This document shows, piece by piece, positions 26,944 through 35,463 of a stretch of DNA of 64,000 nucleotides. Positions within the stretch are counted from its first letter, which is position 1, and the number at the start of each line of letters is the position of its first letter. The notes beneath the pieces are model-generated. The model did no database searches. It was given only the letters and a program-made list of their open reading frames with translations, and was not told where the DNA came from. The translations under genes were made by a program, and so were the position numbers. Origin of the DNA: Bog-756 sp963776225 (lineage in GTDB: Bacteria; Actinomycetota; Acidimicrobiia; Acidimicrobiales; RAAP-2). Location of the stretch: positions 1,054,001 to 1,118,000 of the forward strand of contig CAVZLL010000004.1 in the NCBI GenBank assembly GCA_963776225.1, given 5' to 3'.

Positions 26944-26975
26944 AACGACCCCGGGTCGGGTGACCCGGGGTCGTT
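26944..26975 (-). terminator. Perfect 14-bp terminator hairpin of the Ig-like gene
   Basis: AACGACCCCGGGTC, loop GGGT, then the exact complement GACCCGGGGTCGTT. It begins 5 nt after the stop codon (minus strand) of the Ig-repeat gene, and being symmetric can also act on the opposite strand. Together with the hairpin at 26886-26916 it insulates two convergent genes. Confidence 0.7.
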
Positions 26976-26980
26976 GCAGC

Positions 26981-28795
26981 TCAGGCGAGGGGTGGGACGA
27001 CGACCTGGGTGTAGGTCTGGGAGCTCGGCAGGTAGTTGCTGTCGCCCGAGTAGGTCACGGTGACCGTGTAGGGCGTGCCGGGCGGGTCGTTCTGGTAGGT
27101 GAGGACCCCCGGTGGGATGAAGCAGGTGTAGGCACCCTGCACGTGCCCGGTCCGGATCGTGAACGAGTTGCCGCCCACGCAGTAGTAGTTCACGTTGTTC
27201 GGATCGGTGATGGTGAAGGTGATGGTGCCGGTCGGTGGGCCGACCAACGTCGACGACGCTGCGTTGTTGGCCGCAGTGAGCGTCGTGGTGAGATTGACCG
27301 GTTGGTAGGGGTACGACGCGTTGTTGTCCGACGAGATCGCCAGCGAGGTCGGGGTCTGGGTCACGTTGAAGATGTCTGCCGGGATGTTCGGTGCGGTGCT
27401 GCCCCAGTAGTTCTGGTCACCCAGATACCGGGCGTATGCCTCGTACTGACCGGGGAACTCGCCTCCATGGACGGCCAGGATGGCGAGGCCGTTCGAGTTG
27501 ATCGTGACGTCGGTTCCCTTGCACGACCGGACCACACCGGCCATACAGACGCTGATCGAGACCTGACCGCTCGGCGGGGTCGGGCTCGAGTTGCCCACCT
27601 CGGACACGTGCGCGGTCACGAAGAACGTCTCACCAGCGGTCGCGTTTGACGGCACGGCCAATGTGGTGGTCGACGAGATGAGTGTGGCGCTGAGGTAGAT
27701 CGTCGACGAGACCCGGGCGAAGTTGGGGTCTTGGAGGGTGGCGGTGACCGTGTAGTAGACGGCGGCCGGCACGCCCGCGGGCAGCTGGCAGGTCGCCACC
27801 CCCGCGGACGGGGTGATCGAGTTGCCCCCCTGGCAGGTGAGCGAGGTGGCCATCCCGGCCGGGAGGATCGAGAAGACGACCGGTCCTGCCGGGTACCCGA
27901 CGGTCGGCGCGACTGCAGCCGTGGTCGCGGTCAGGGTCAGGGGCGATCCCGGCACCTCCTGGCAGGAGACCCCGCCGTTGCAGGTGTCGGGTGACACGGC
28001 GAGCGAGATGGTCGCGTGCGCGATGTTCACGGTCTGGGTGAGCATCGCGGAGCTGGACGAGAAGTTGCCGTTCGCCTGGTACGTCGCCGTCACGTGGTAG
28101 GGCGAGCCGGTATGGGCGAGCCCGCCAGGGATGAAGCACTTGGCGACACCGTTGACCACCGGCACCCCGGTGTAGCACTTGCCCATGCCGGAGAACTTGA
28201 CCGTCCCGGTGGGTGGCCCGACGCTCGGCGCGACGGCCGTCACCGTGGCGGTGAACGTCAGGGGCTGCCCGCTGACCGCGGGGTTGACCGACGAGGTCAG
28301 CATGGTCATGGTCGAGCCCGGTGTCACCGTCGTCATGACGGAGTTCTGGCTCGCGATGTACTTCGACAGCGCGGGGGGCGTGTACTGGGCCTGGACCGTG
28401 TATTGACTGGCCGCGGCCAGCAGGGTGACCTGGCAGGTCGCCGTCTGACCGCTCAAGAAGGTGACCGAGTTGCCGCCGCTGCAGTTGACCGTCGACGAGT
28501 CGCTGCCGGTGACAGTGAAGAGCACCGTTCCACGCGGCTTGACCGCGGACGGCGGTGCGGTCGGGGAGGTGACGGTCACCGTGTAGGTGACGGTCTGGCC
28601 GGTCTGCGGCGCCGCCGGTGAGGTGGCGATCGCGGTCTGCGTGGCGTAGATACCGGCCGCTCCCGCCGGCGAGGCGAGCACGGTGGTGAGGACGCCACTC
28701 AGGACGAGCGTCGTCGCGGCGACTGCGAAGCACAGCCGGGCGACTCCGCGCCGGGCCGTGCCGATGGTGTGGGTGTTGATGGTTCCGTTCTTCAT
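26981..28795 (-). CDS. Secreted protein with about five tandem Ig-like domains
   Basis: 604 aa from ATG 28795. A signal peptide with an Arg-containing n-region (ARRGVARLCFAVAATTLVL) ends near AGA at residue 47. The rest is made of roughly 100-residue Ig-like repeats, recognisable by PPTGTVKF/PPTGTITF strands, an internal Cys pair and a closing YTVTVTYSGDSNY-type strand. There is no LPXTG sorting signal, membrane anchor or catalytic motif, so it is probably a secreted or wall-associated adhesion or matrix protein. It starts 2 nt after the stop of the upstream secreted-protein gene, forming a two-gene operon. Confidence 0.75.
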   Translation of the reverse strand: MKNGTINTHTIGTARRGVARLCFAVAATTLVLSGVLTTVLASPAGAAGIYATQTAIATSPAAPQTGQTVTYTVTVTSPTAPPSAVKPRGTVLFTVTGSDSSTVNCSGGNSVTFLSGQTATCQVTLLAAASQYTVQAQYTPPALSKYIASQNSVMTTVTPGSTMTMLTSSVNPAVSGQPLTFTATVTAVAPSVGPPTGTVKFSGMGKCYTGVPVVNGVAKCFIPGGLAHTGSPYHVTATYQANGNFSSSSAMLTQTVNIAHATISLAVSPDTCNGGVSCQEVPGSPLTLTATTAAVAPTVGYPAGPVVFSILPAGMATSLTCQGGNSITPSAGVATCQLPAGVPAAVYYTVTATLQDPNFARVSSTIYLSATLISSTTTLAVPSNATAGETFFVTAHVSEVGNSSPTPPSGQVSISVCMAGVVRSCKGTDVTINSNGLAILAVHGGEFPGQYEAYARYLGDQNYWGSTAPNIPADIFNVTQTPTSLAISSDNNASYPYQPVNLTTTLTAANNAASSTLVGPPTGTITFTITDPNNVNYYCVGGNSFTIRTGHVQGAYTCFIPPGVLTYQNDPPGTPYTVTVTYSGDSNYLPSSQTYTQVVVPPLA

Positions 28796-28797
28796 GG

Positions 28798-29445
28798 TCA
28801 CACTCCCGCCTGGATCGTCACACTGCCCATGGCGCCGCCGACCGGCTGCCCGAAGAAGATGGTCTTGAGCCCGGTCTGACCGCTCCCGCACTGCCCGGTG
28901 TAGAACCCGCCCGAGGCGTTCGAGTACAGCGTGCTGAACCTCGGCGTCTCACCGAAGTACGACCCGAAGGTGATCGCGGTCGGGAAGCCGAGCACGAGCA
29001 GGTTGGTGTCGTAGTTGTAGTAGGTCCACGGGGACGAGATCGTGATGTCGGTCCCGACCGCGGTCCCGCTGCCGCTCTTGGTCTTCCAGAGGATGTCGCC
29101 GGTCATCTTGGGCATCCCCACCCCGGCGGTCACCGCCCCGCAGTTGTTGGCGAACGTCGCCGTCGTGGTGGCCGTCATCGTTCCTCCGGTGACCACGACA
29201 GACCCCTTGACCGCACCTTTCCCCTTGCAGTTGCTCAGCGAGGCGAACACCGTTGCGTTGGTCTGGGCGCTCCCGCCGTCTTTCAACGCGGTGCTGAAGA
29301 TGAAGTTCCCGTGGACCGTGCAGACGATCCGGCCGGACATCTGCACCGGCGGGTTGGTGGCCGACGCGGCAGACGCACCGACCCCGACGCAGAGGCCGGC
29401 AGCCAGAGCGACCGCTCCCACCCCGAGCAAGAGTTTGCGGAACAT
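28798..29445 (-). CDS. Secreted protein of unknown function cotranscribed with the Ig-repeat gene
   Basis: 215 aa from ATG 29445, with GGAGAAAGG 7 nt upstream. A Sec signal peptide (FRKLLLGVGAVALAAGLCVG, cleavage after ASA near residue 29) precedes a beta-rich domain with four Cys (IVCTVHGNF; LSNCKGKGAV; ANNCGAVTAG; GQCGSGQ). The Thr-rich strand GGTMTATTTATFANN and the conserved C-x-x-x-G pattern suggest a small jelly-roll or sandwich domain. No enzyme motif is seen. The tail of the two Cys-repeat proteins at 47-51 kb has a loosely similar rhythm (Cys...TCSP...GTLTWTTSGG), but homology is not shown. Confidence 0.65.
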   Translation of the reverse strand: MFRKLLLGVGAVALAAGLCVGVGASAASATNPPVQMSGRIVCTVHGNFIFSTALKDGGSAQTNATVFASLSNCKGKGAVKGSVVVTGGTMTATTTATFANNCGAVTAGVGMPKMTGDILWKTKSGSGTAVGTDITISSPWTYYNYDTNLLVLGFPTAITFGSYFGETPRFSTLYSNASGGFYTGQCGSGQTGLKTIFFGQPVGGAMGSVTIQAGV

Positions 29446-29665
29446 GGCATCGCCTTTCTCCGGCAACGCCCCGCGCCGCCGACTTCGAATCACGCACAGA
29501 GCCGTTCCGCCTGCCCACCGGGATGCTCCAAAAGGCCCAAGGCCCCCTGCGGGTTCAAATGTAACGCACTCCGTCCCGCCGTGCCGACCCTTTTGCCGCA
29601 CGTTTGGCGAAGCGGTCGGAGTTCACCTCGATGTCACGCCTCGCGTCACCGAGAGTGACCGGCAC

Positions 29666-30736
29666 CTACCAGAGCGCGTTCCAATCCTCGGTTTCGAGCC
29701 AGCCGAGCGGCGCTTCCGCGGGGCGTTCGACCCGCAGCATCTCGACGTCGATCCAGGTCGGCTGCGCGAAGCCCGCCCGGCGCCAGTGACTGACCGGGAC
29801 CGACTTCCAGTCGCGGCTCTTCACGCCGTGATCGGAGTACCCGGGACGGACCAGCAGGTGGGTCGCGGAACCGGCCACGACCACGCACGGTCGTGACTTG
29901 CCGTCGAGCTCGGGGTGTTCGGGATCGACGGCGTCGAACGGCACCCACACGTAGACGATGCCGGACACCCACGGGTCGTCCCGGTCGAACTCCTCCTCCT
30001 GGGCCGGGGTCAGGGTCGCCCGCCGGACATGGGTCTCGACCACCCGGGACCGCGGCTGCTCCCCGGCCGGCGCCCCTCCGGCAGTGCCGGCGGCGACCCG
30101 TGCCTTGCGTCGAGCCCTGCGGCGCTGCTCCTCGGCCTGCCGGGCCAGCTCCGCTGATCGGCGCCGTTGCTCGGCGTCACGCCGTTTCCTGCGTCGCCGC
30201 TCCTCGCGCTGCTCCGGGGTCGTCGCCGACACCGAGGAGGCGTCCTCGACGGCGGCGGTCGGCGTGGCGGGCACCTCCGGCTCGGTCCAGGAGGTCACCC
30301 CGAACCGCGGATCGGTCACCAGGACCTCGAAGCACAGGTCGGAGGCAGGCATGTCCCCGTTGGCCACCGAGGCCAGCATGACGGCGACGGTCGGGTCATC
30401 GTGATCGTCCCGCACTGCGTCGAGGGCCTCGAGCAACTGGTCGCGTGTCGGGTCGTCGGCGTGCTCCCCGAGCGCCTCGATGGTGGCGGCGAGGCAGTCG
30501 TCGGAGAAGACGGCTGCCGCGTACGGCAGCACCGCCCGGTACTGGGCCTTCCCGAGTGCGGCGACCGGATCGGGGTTCCTCCGGAGCGCATTGACCGCGT
30601 TGGCGACCGCAGTGGGGGCCGAAAGGCGCGGGTCGGCGCTCCGGGCGAGCGCTGCCTTGAGCTCCTCCCGTCCGACCCGGGAAAGGGTGGCCCGGAGCAT
30701 CGCCTCGCGGGCTGCGTCGCTGATCGTGGCGTCCAT
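29666..30736 (-). CDS. Hypothetical protein with coiled basic linker and MazF/PemK-like C-terminal domain
   Basis: 356 aa from ATG 30736. Three parts are visible: a helical N-terminal domain of about 150 residues (DAAREAMLRATLSRVGREEL, HEAT-like in feel), an Arg/Glu/Gln-rich helix of about 50 residues (REERRRRKRRDAEQRRRSAE), and a C-terminal domain of about 110 residues. The last part reads GIVYVWVPFDAVDPEHPELD, GKSRPCVVVAG and WKSVPVSHWRRAG. An N-terminal strand, then RPCVVV and later short strands, resembles the SH3-like barrel of MazF/PemK proteins. This is a fold-level inference; no antitoxin is adjacent. Confidence 0.5.
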   Translation of the reverse strand: MDATISDAAREAMLRATLSRVGREELKAALARSADPRLSAPTAVANAVNALRRNPDPVAALGKAQYRAVLPYAAAVFSDDCLAATIEALGEHADDPTRDQLLEALDAVRDDHDDPTVAVMLASVANGDMPASDLCFEVLVTDPRFGVTSWTEPEVPATPTAAVEDASSVSATTPEQREERRRRKRRDAEQRRRSAELARQAEEQRRRARRKARVAAGTAGGAPAGEQPRSRVVETHVRRATLTPAQEEEFDRDDPWVSGIVYVWVPFDAVDPEHPELDGKSRPCVVVAGSATHLLVRPGYSDHGVKSRDWKSVPVSHWRRAGFAQPTWIDVEMLRVERPAEAPLGWLETEDWNALW

Positions 30737-30887
30737 GGCGTGTTTCGACGTACGTCCTTCCCTGTCTGGGCGCCTCGGATCGGGGCACGCCTGGCCGGCC
30801 ATCTTCGCAGAGGTGCGCACGGGCCCGGCACGCGCCGGTCCCTCGGCGTCCAACCGGGACGGGGGGTCCGGCGGCGATACTGGGAAG

Positions 30888-31637
30888 ATGATCCGGCCGG
30901 ATGGACTGGTGGCCCGGTGGGACTCGAGACGCCGGCGCAAGCACTGGAACGGCTGGGAGGCGACCTCCGGGACCTGGTGGGCACCTCGCGCCCGCGGATG
31001 GTGGATCGCCATCCTGTTCGCGGTGGGCTCGGCGCTGTTCGCCCTCGGCGCGCTCCCCCCGTTCGCCGAGGCGGTCGGGACACGAGCCGATGCCGTCACC
31101 TTCTTCACCGGCTCCCTCTTCTTCACCGCGGCCGGGTTCCTCCAGTACCGGGAGTCGGTCGACGCCGGATCCACAGGCGGGGACCGGCGGCGGTTCTTCG
31201 TGTTCCGGCCCCGCCAGATCGACTGGCTGGCGTCCGCCGTCCAGCTGGCCGGGACGGTCTACTTCAACGTCAGCACAGCCAACGCGGTCCGGACCGACCT
31301 CACGGTCGAACAGGCCCAGCAGCACGTCTGGCGTCCGGACGCGATCGGGTCGGTCTGCTTCCTCGTGGCGAGCGGGCTCGCCTGGTGGGAGGTCTGCCAC
31401 GGGTGGGTGGCCTGGGCACCGCGCCGGTTGGCCTGGTGGATCACCCTGCTCAACCTCGTCGGGTCGGTGGCCTTCGGGGTCTCCGCCGTCGCCGCCGCAA
31501 TCGTCCCGGCCACCGGCGACCTGCGCAATGCCCGGCTCTCCAACCTGGGGACCCTGGTCGGCGCCCTGTGCTTCCTGGCGGGTGCGGTCCTCCTCCTTCC
31601 CGAGCGGACCGAGGACGGTGACGCTCCGGATCAATGA
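30888..31637 (+). CDS. Six-helix membrane protein, YrhK-like
   Basis: 249 aa from ATG 30888; GATACT ends 6 nt upstream, a possible non-consensus -10. After a basic, Trp-rich N-terminus (RRRRKHWNGWEATSGTWWAP) come about six hydrophobic helices; FFTGSLFFTAAGFLQYRES and GSVCFLVASGLAWWEV look like the paired helices of YrhK-domain proteins. The central loop has an amphipathic RRRFFVFRPRQIDWLAS stretch. It ends in an acidic tail. No transport or catalytic motif is visible. Confidence 0.6.
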   Translation: MIRPDGLVARWDSRRRRKHWNGWEATSGTWWAPRARGWWIAILFAVGSALFALGALPPFAEAVGTRADAVTFFTGSLFFTAAGFLQYRESVDAGSTGGDRRRFFVFRPRQIDWLASAVQLAGTVYFNVSTANAVRTDLTVEQAQQHVWRPDAIGSVCFLVASGLAWWEVCHGWVAWAPRRLAWWITLLNLVGSVAFGVSAVAAAIVPATGDLRNARLSNLGTLVGALCFLAGAVLLLPERTEDGDAPDQ

Positions 31638-31746
31638 CACCACTGTCCGTGACTCTGTCGCTGAACGCGGACGAATGGACACCGCTCGGGTGTTCAATGG
31701 AGGTACGCAACGGAGGGGCGGACGGGGGAGGAAAGGACAGGGCACG

Positions 31747-32181
31747 ATGGACCAGGAGCAGGAAGTCGAAGCCGACGTCGCGGCGCGAACCGGGGGCGAG
31801 GTGGCCGGGGACGGTGCGGAAGTGGCGGATGGGGTCGTGGCGGATGGGGCAGTGCTCGAGGAGCGAGCCGTGAGCCCGGGGGACGCGTTGCGGGCCCTCC
31901 CCATCGAGGCGGAACGCCGGGGGACACGGTTCGTGTCGGCCCAGGCCATGCAGGCCCGCCTCTTCTCGGTCTACGACGCGGCGGCCGCAGCCGAGGGCGC
32001 GCTGTCCCTCGTCCAGAGCCAGCTCACCTTGACCCTCGGCCGGAGCTACTACGACGCCGACGAGATCGAGCAGATGGCACGCCAGCTGGACTCCCTGCTC
32101 GCCCTCGAGACGCTCGACCTGGTCAGCGAGGACCTCCTCTCCGAGGACCTCGTCTCGGAGGACCTCGGCTCGGAGGATTAG
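31747..32181 (+). CDS. Small acidic hypothetical protein with SED tandem repeat
   Basis: 144 aa from ATG 31747; an in-frame ATG at 31675 would add 24 basic residues. The N-terminal 40 residues are Ala/Glu/Asp/Val rich and probably disordered. The centre is helical (FVSAQAMQARLFSVYDAAAA, then QSQLTLTLGRSYYDADEIEQ). The end is a run of four near-identical units, L-[VLG]-S-E-D (DLVSEDLLSEDLVSEDL). A GGAGGAAAGGA purine tract lies about 13 nt before the ATG. Function unknown; the helical core resembles small regulatory or gas-vesicle-adjacent helical proteins only superficially. Confidence 0.5.
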   Translation: MDQEQEVEADVAARTGGEVAGDGAEVADGVVADGAVLEERAVSPGDALRALPIEAERRGTRFVSAQAMQARLFSVYDAAAAAEGALSLVQSQLTLTLGRSYYDADEIEQMARQLDSLLALETLDLVSEDLLSEDLVSEDLGSED

Positions 32182-32200
32182 GCGCTTCGGGAAGTACCGG

Positions 32201-33250
32201 TCACCCGGCGATCTCCTTGACCAGAGCGATCACGTCGACCGGTCGCTGGTCGCCCGTCGGGATGGGCGTGACCTGCAGGTGGGTCACCCCGGCCTCGGCG
32301 AACGCGGCGATCCGTTCGGCGACATAGCCCTTCGGGCCGCAGATGGCCATCGACTCGAGCAGCTCGTCCGGCACCAGGGCCTCGGCCTCGCGCTTGGCGC
32401 CGCTCAGGTAGCGCTCCTGGATCTGTTCGGCCTCCCGCTCGTACCCGTACCGCCGGACCACGTCGTTGTAGAAGTTCCTCCCTTTGGCCCCCATCCCCCC
32501 GGCGTAGAGGGCGACCATCGGCCGGGCCAGGTCCCGGAGTGCCCGCACCTCGCCACCCTCACCGATCGCCACGATCCCGCCGGTTGAGATCTGCAGCGGG
32601 CCGAGCGAGGGCTCGCGCCGCGACCCGCCCGCATCGAGGGACGCTCCCCAGACGTCCCGGGCCTTCTCGGGCACGAAGAGCATCGGGATCCACCCGTCGG
32701 CGACCTCCGCGGTCAGGGCGACGTTGCGCTCGCCGAGCGAGGCGATCCAGATCGGGATCCGCGGCCGGACCGGGTGGGCGATGATCTTGAGGGCCTTTCC
32801 GAGACCGGTTCCCCGACCGGGTGGGAGCGGGATGTCGTAGAAGGTCCCGTGGTGCTCGAGGGGTGCCTCGCGGGCCCACACCTCTCGACAGATCTCGACG
32901 ATCTCGCGTGTGCGGCCGAGCGGGGCGTCATAGGGCACGCCGTGCCAGCCCTCGACGACCTGCGGGCCGGACGACCCGAGCCCGAGATGGAAGCGGCCCC
33001 CGGAGAGGGTGTCGATGCCGGCGGCGGTCATGGCGATGAGGGCCGGGGTGCGTGTGTAGATGGGAAGGATCGCCGAGCCGATCTCCACCCGCTCGGTCAG
33101 CGCGGCGAGGTACCCCATGAGGCTCGGCCCGTCGAGACCGTAGGCCTCGGCCACCCACACCAGGTCGAGGCCGGCCTTCTCCCACTCGGCGACCTGGTCC
33201 GCCGCCGCACGGAAGCCCCCGCTGTAGCTGAGCAGTGTGCTGATCTTCAT
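32201..33250 (-). CDS. LLM-class (F420-dependent type) oxidoreductase
   Basis: 349 aa from ATG 33250, GGGAGG site just upstream. The bacterial-luciferase-like TIM barrel is clear: ISTLLSYSGGFRAAADQVAE at the N-terminus, LDLVWVAEAYGLDGPS, ERVEIGSAILPIYTRTPA, and SGGRFHLGLGSSGPQVVEGW, the motif around the flavin/F420 phosphate. In actinobacteria such proteins usually use reduced F420. The gene overlaps the thioesterase stop (ATGA) and lies downstream of an acyl-CoA dehydrogenase, suggesting a role in catabolism of a CoA-bound substrate; the substrate is unknown. Confidence 0.85.
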   Translation of the reverse strand: MKISTLLSYSGGFRAAADQVAEWEKAGLDLVWVAEAYGLDGPSLMGYLAALTERVEIGSAILPIYTRTPALIAMTAAGIDTLSGGRFHLGLGSSGPQVVEGWHGVPYDAPLGRTREIVEICREVWAREAPLEHHGTFYDIPLPPGRGTGLGKALKIIAHPVRPRIPIWIASLGERNVALTAEVADGWIPMLFVPEKARDVWGASLDAGGSRREPSLGPLQISTGGIVAIGEGGEVRALRDLARPMVALYAGGMGAKGRNFYNDVVRRYGYEREAEQIQERYLSGAKREAEALVPDELLESMAICGPKGYVAERIAAFAEAGVTHLQVTPIPTGDQRPVDVIALVKEIAG

Positions 33251-34141
33251 CGTCCTCCCGATCCCTTCCTCGCGGTTCCGCCGGTCCGGATCGCCGGGAC
33301 GGCCGACCGCAGCGATCCGCCCGTCCGTTCGTCGGACCAGAACCGGAGGCTCATCGACTGGCTCGCCGTGGCGAGCAGCACGCCGTCGCGTGACCAGAGG
33401 AACGCGGTGCCCTGGGCGTACCCGGCCGAGGCGGCCTGGATGCGGATGTCGCAGAGGACCCACTCGCTCGGGACGATGCGCGACGACCCGCAGGGTGTTG
33501 TCGAGGCTCCGGGCCATGGTGCGCCGCCCGAGCGGCTGGGAGACCCCGCCCGAGACGTAGTCCCCGAAGATGGCGAGGGTGGCCGCCGAGGGTTCGAGGT
33601 GGCCGGGGACCCGGGCCCAGAGCGCGCTGGTCGGCTCGCCCGGGGTCGACGTCCCGGAGACCAGGTCCTCGAGGGTACGCCCCCTGGCGAGCCGCACCTC
33701 GATCTGGTCGAAGATCGAGGTGCGGAAGAAGTCGGGCAGCAGCCGGGGCGGGCACTCGTCGGGGGGCGGCACGTCCGGCGGGTGCTCCCACACCCCCTCC
33801 GCCCCTTGGCTGTCCGCAGCCCCGAGTGCGGCGTTCACGGTCAGGATCTCGGTGTCGCCGACCCGGCCGACCGCCCGCGCCTGGGTGACCCGCGACCCCT
33901 CGGCGGCAAGGGTCACCACCAGGTCGAGCACCGAATCGGTCGGGGCGTACGAGAGATACTGCGCGGTCGCCCAGACGGTCGGCCGCTGGGCGGCGGACTC
34001 GAGGGCGACCAGGGCGGCGCCGAGGCCGCACCCGCCGAACAGGAAGTTCCCGGGTGTGGTCAGCTCGGGTACGACCTCGAGCCGCCAGTGGAGGGGGTCC
34101 CCGAGCTGCTCCATGCCGAGGAAGTGGCGGGCGTCGGTCAC
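33247..34141 (-). CDS. TesB-like acyl-CoA thioesterase (double hotdog), one frameshift
   Basis: About 298 codons once one extra base near 33480-33486 is removed. From GTG 34141 the first frame covers GNFLFGGCGLGAALVALE, the N-terminal hotdog helix, and runs to RSLDNTLRVV. The next frame continues exactly with RIVPSEWVLCDIRIQAASAG and the family motif LLATASQSMSLRFW. The total length of 895 nt is 1 more than a multiple of three, as a single inserted base predicts. The end overlaps the LLM oxidoreductase start. It hydrolyses medium- or long-chain acyl-CoAs, presumably linked to the dehydrogenase upstream. Confidence 0.72.
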
Positions 34142-34199
34142 CGGCGAACGGCGTCGGGGCGGTGCCGCCGGGACGACGGCCGCCCACCGGGACGGTGAC

Positions 34200-35396
34200 T
34201 CAACTGCGCGGCACCTCGGCCCAAGGCAACTCCTTGTCCACCCGGACGTCGCCGGGCAGGCCGAGCAGTCGCTCACCGAGGATGTTGCGCTGGATCTCCG
34301 AGGTGCCGCCCTCGATCGAGTTGGCCCGTGACCGCAGGAAGAACGCACGGGACGACCCCGGTGTCCCCACCAGACCGAGGCCGTCCGAGCGCCGCATGGT
34401 GTAGTCGTAGCCGATGAGCGCGTCGGCACCGAGCAGATCGGTGCAGAGCTCGAAGATGCGCTGGTTGACCTCGGCGAACATGAGCTTGGCGATCGAACCC
34501 TCGGGCCCGGGGTTGCCGGCCCTGCGGTTCTGGGAAGCACGTAGGTTGGTCAGGCGGAGGACTTCCGATTCGATCCAGAGGCGCATCAGGCGGTCCTGCT
34601 CGAGCGCGGTCCGCCGGTGACCCCCGTCGCGGAAGAGCCGCACCGCCTCTGCGATCGATCCCGAGCCACGCGGCGGGGCACCGCCCCCTCCCCCGATGGT
34701 GGTGCGCTCGTTGGAGAGGGTGGTCATCGCCACCCGCCAGCCCTCGCCCACCGCGCCGACCCGGTCGGCGTCCGGCACGCGCACGTCGCTGAGGTAGACC
34801 TCGTTGAACTCGGCCACCCCGGTCATCTGGCGGAGGGGGCGGACCTCGACCCCCGGTGCGTGCATGTCGAGGGCGAAGTAGGTCAGGCCGCGGTGCTTGG
34901 GGGCCATCGGGTCGGTGCGTGCCACCAGCATCCCCCGGTCGGCGATATGGGCGAGTGTGTTCCAGACCTTCTGCCCCCCGACCACCCACTCGTCGCCGTC
35001 CCGTACGGCCGAGGTGGCGAGGCCTGCGAGGTCGGAGCCGGCACCCGGCTCACTGAACAGCTGGCACCAGACCTCCTCGCCGGTGAAGGTGGGCCGGAGC
35101 AGACGCGCCCGCAGCTCGTCCGAGCCGTGGCTGACGATGGTCGGGCCGGCCATGGTGCGCCCGAAGAACTCGCGGGCGCCGACCGGCTTGGCCCCGGCCT
35201 CGGACAGCCGCTGGTCGACGGTGCGCTGCAGGTCCGGCCGGACGCCGAGCCCACCGGAACCCTCCGGGAAGGAGATCCATGCCAGACCGAGGTCGAACTG
35301 GCGGCTGCGGAACTCCTCGGTGGGCGTGGTCCGCGGGTCGAGCTCGTCGAGCAGGGCGGTCGTGCGTTCCTCGACCAGTGAGACGTCGTCCTCCAT
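34200..35396 (-). CDS. Acyl-CoA dehydrogenase
   Basis: 398 aa from ATG 35396, the usual length for the family. FAD/substrate motifs are present: WCQLFSEPGAGSDLAGLATS (middle beta domain), GQKVWNTLAHIADRG, and the C-terminal signature ANSIEGGTSEIQRNILGERL, which contains the region of the catalytic Glu and FAD contacts. The N-terminal helical domain is slightly short. First gene of a likely three-gene unit, acyl-CoA dehydrogenase - thioesterase - LLM oxidoreductase (59-nt gap, then an overlap). It catalyses alpha,beta-dehydrogenation of an acyl-CoA, possibly a branched or steroid-side-chain ester. Confidence 0.88.
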   Translation of the reverse strand: MEDDVSLVEERTTALLDELDPRTTPTEEFRSRQFDLGLAWISFPEGSGGLGVRPDLQRTVDQRLSEAGAKPVGAREFFGRTMAGPTIVSHGSDELRARLLRPTFTGEEVWCQLFSEPGAGSDLAGLATSAVRDGDEWVVGGQKVWNTLAHIADRGMLVARTDPMAPKHRGLTYFALDMHAPGVEVRPLRQMTGVAEFNEVYLSDVRVPDADRVGAVGEGWRVAMTTLSNERTTIGGGGGAPPRGSGSIAEAVRLFRDGGHRRTALEQDRLMRLWIESEVLRLTNLRASQNRRAGNPGPEGSIAKLMFAEVNQRIFELCTDLLGADALIGYDYTMRRSDGLGLVGTPGSSRAFFLRSRANSIEGGTSEIQRNILGERLLGLPGDVRVDKELPWAEVPRS

Positions 35397-35463
35397 CGCC
35401 AGAACCTTACGGGGGATCAGCCGGTCGGCGCCTCCCGGCGGCGGGCCCGCACGGAGCGTCCGG

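Noticed and set aside
28798..29445. Homology between this small secreted protein and the C-terminal domain of the Cys-repeat paralogues
   Set aside because: Only Cys spacing and Thr-rich strands agree; no continuous similarity is visible by eye.
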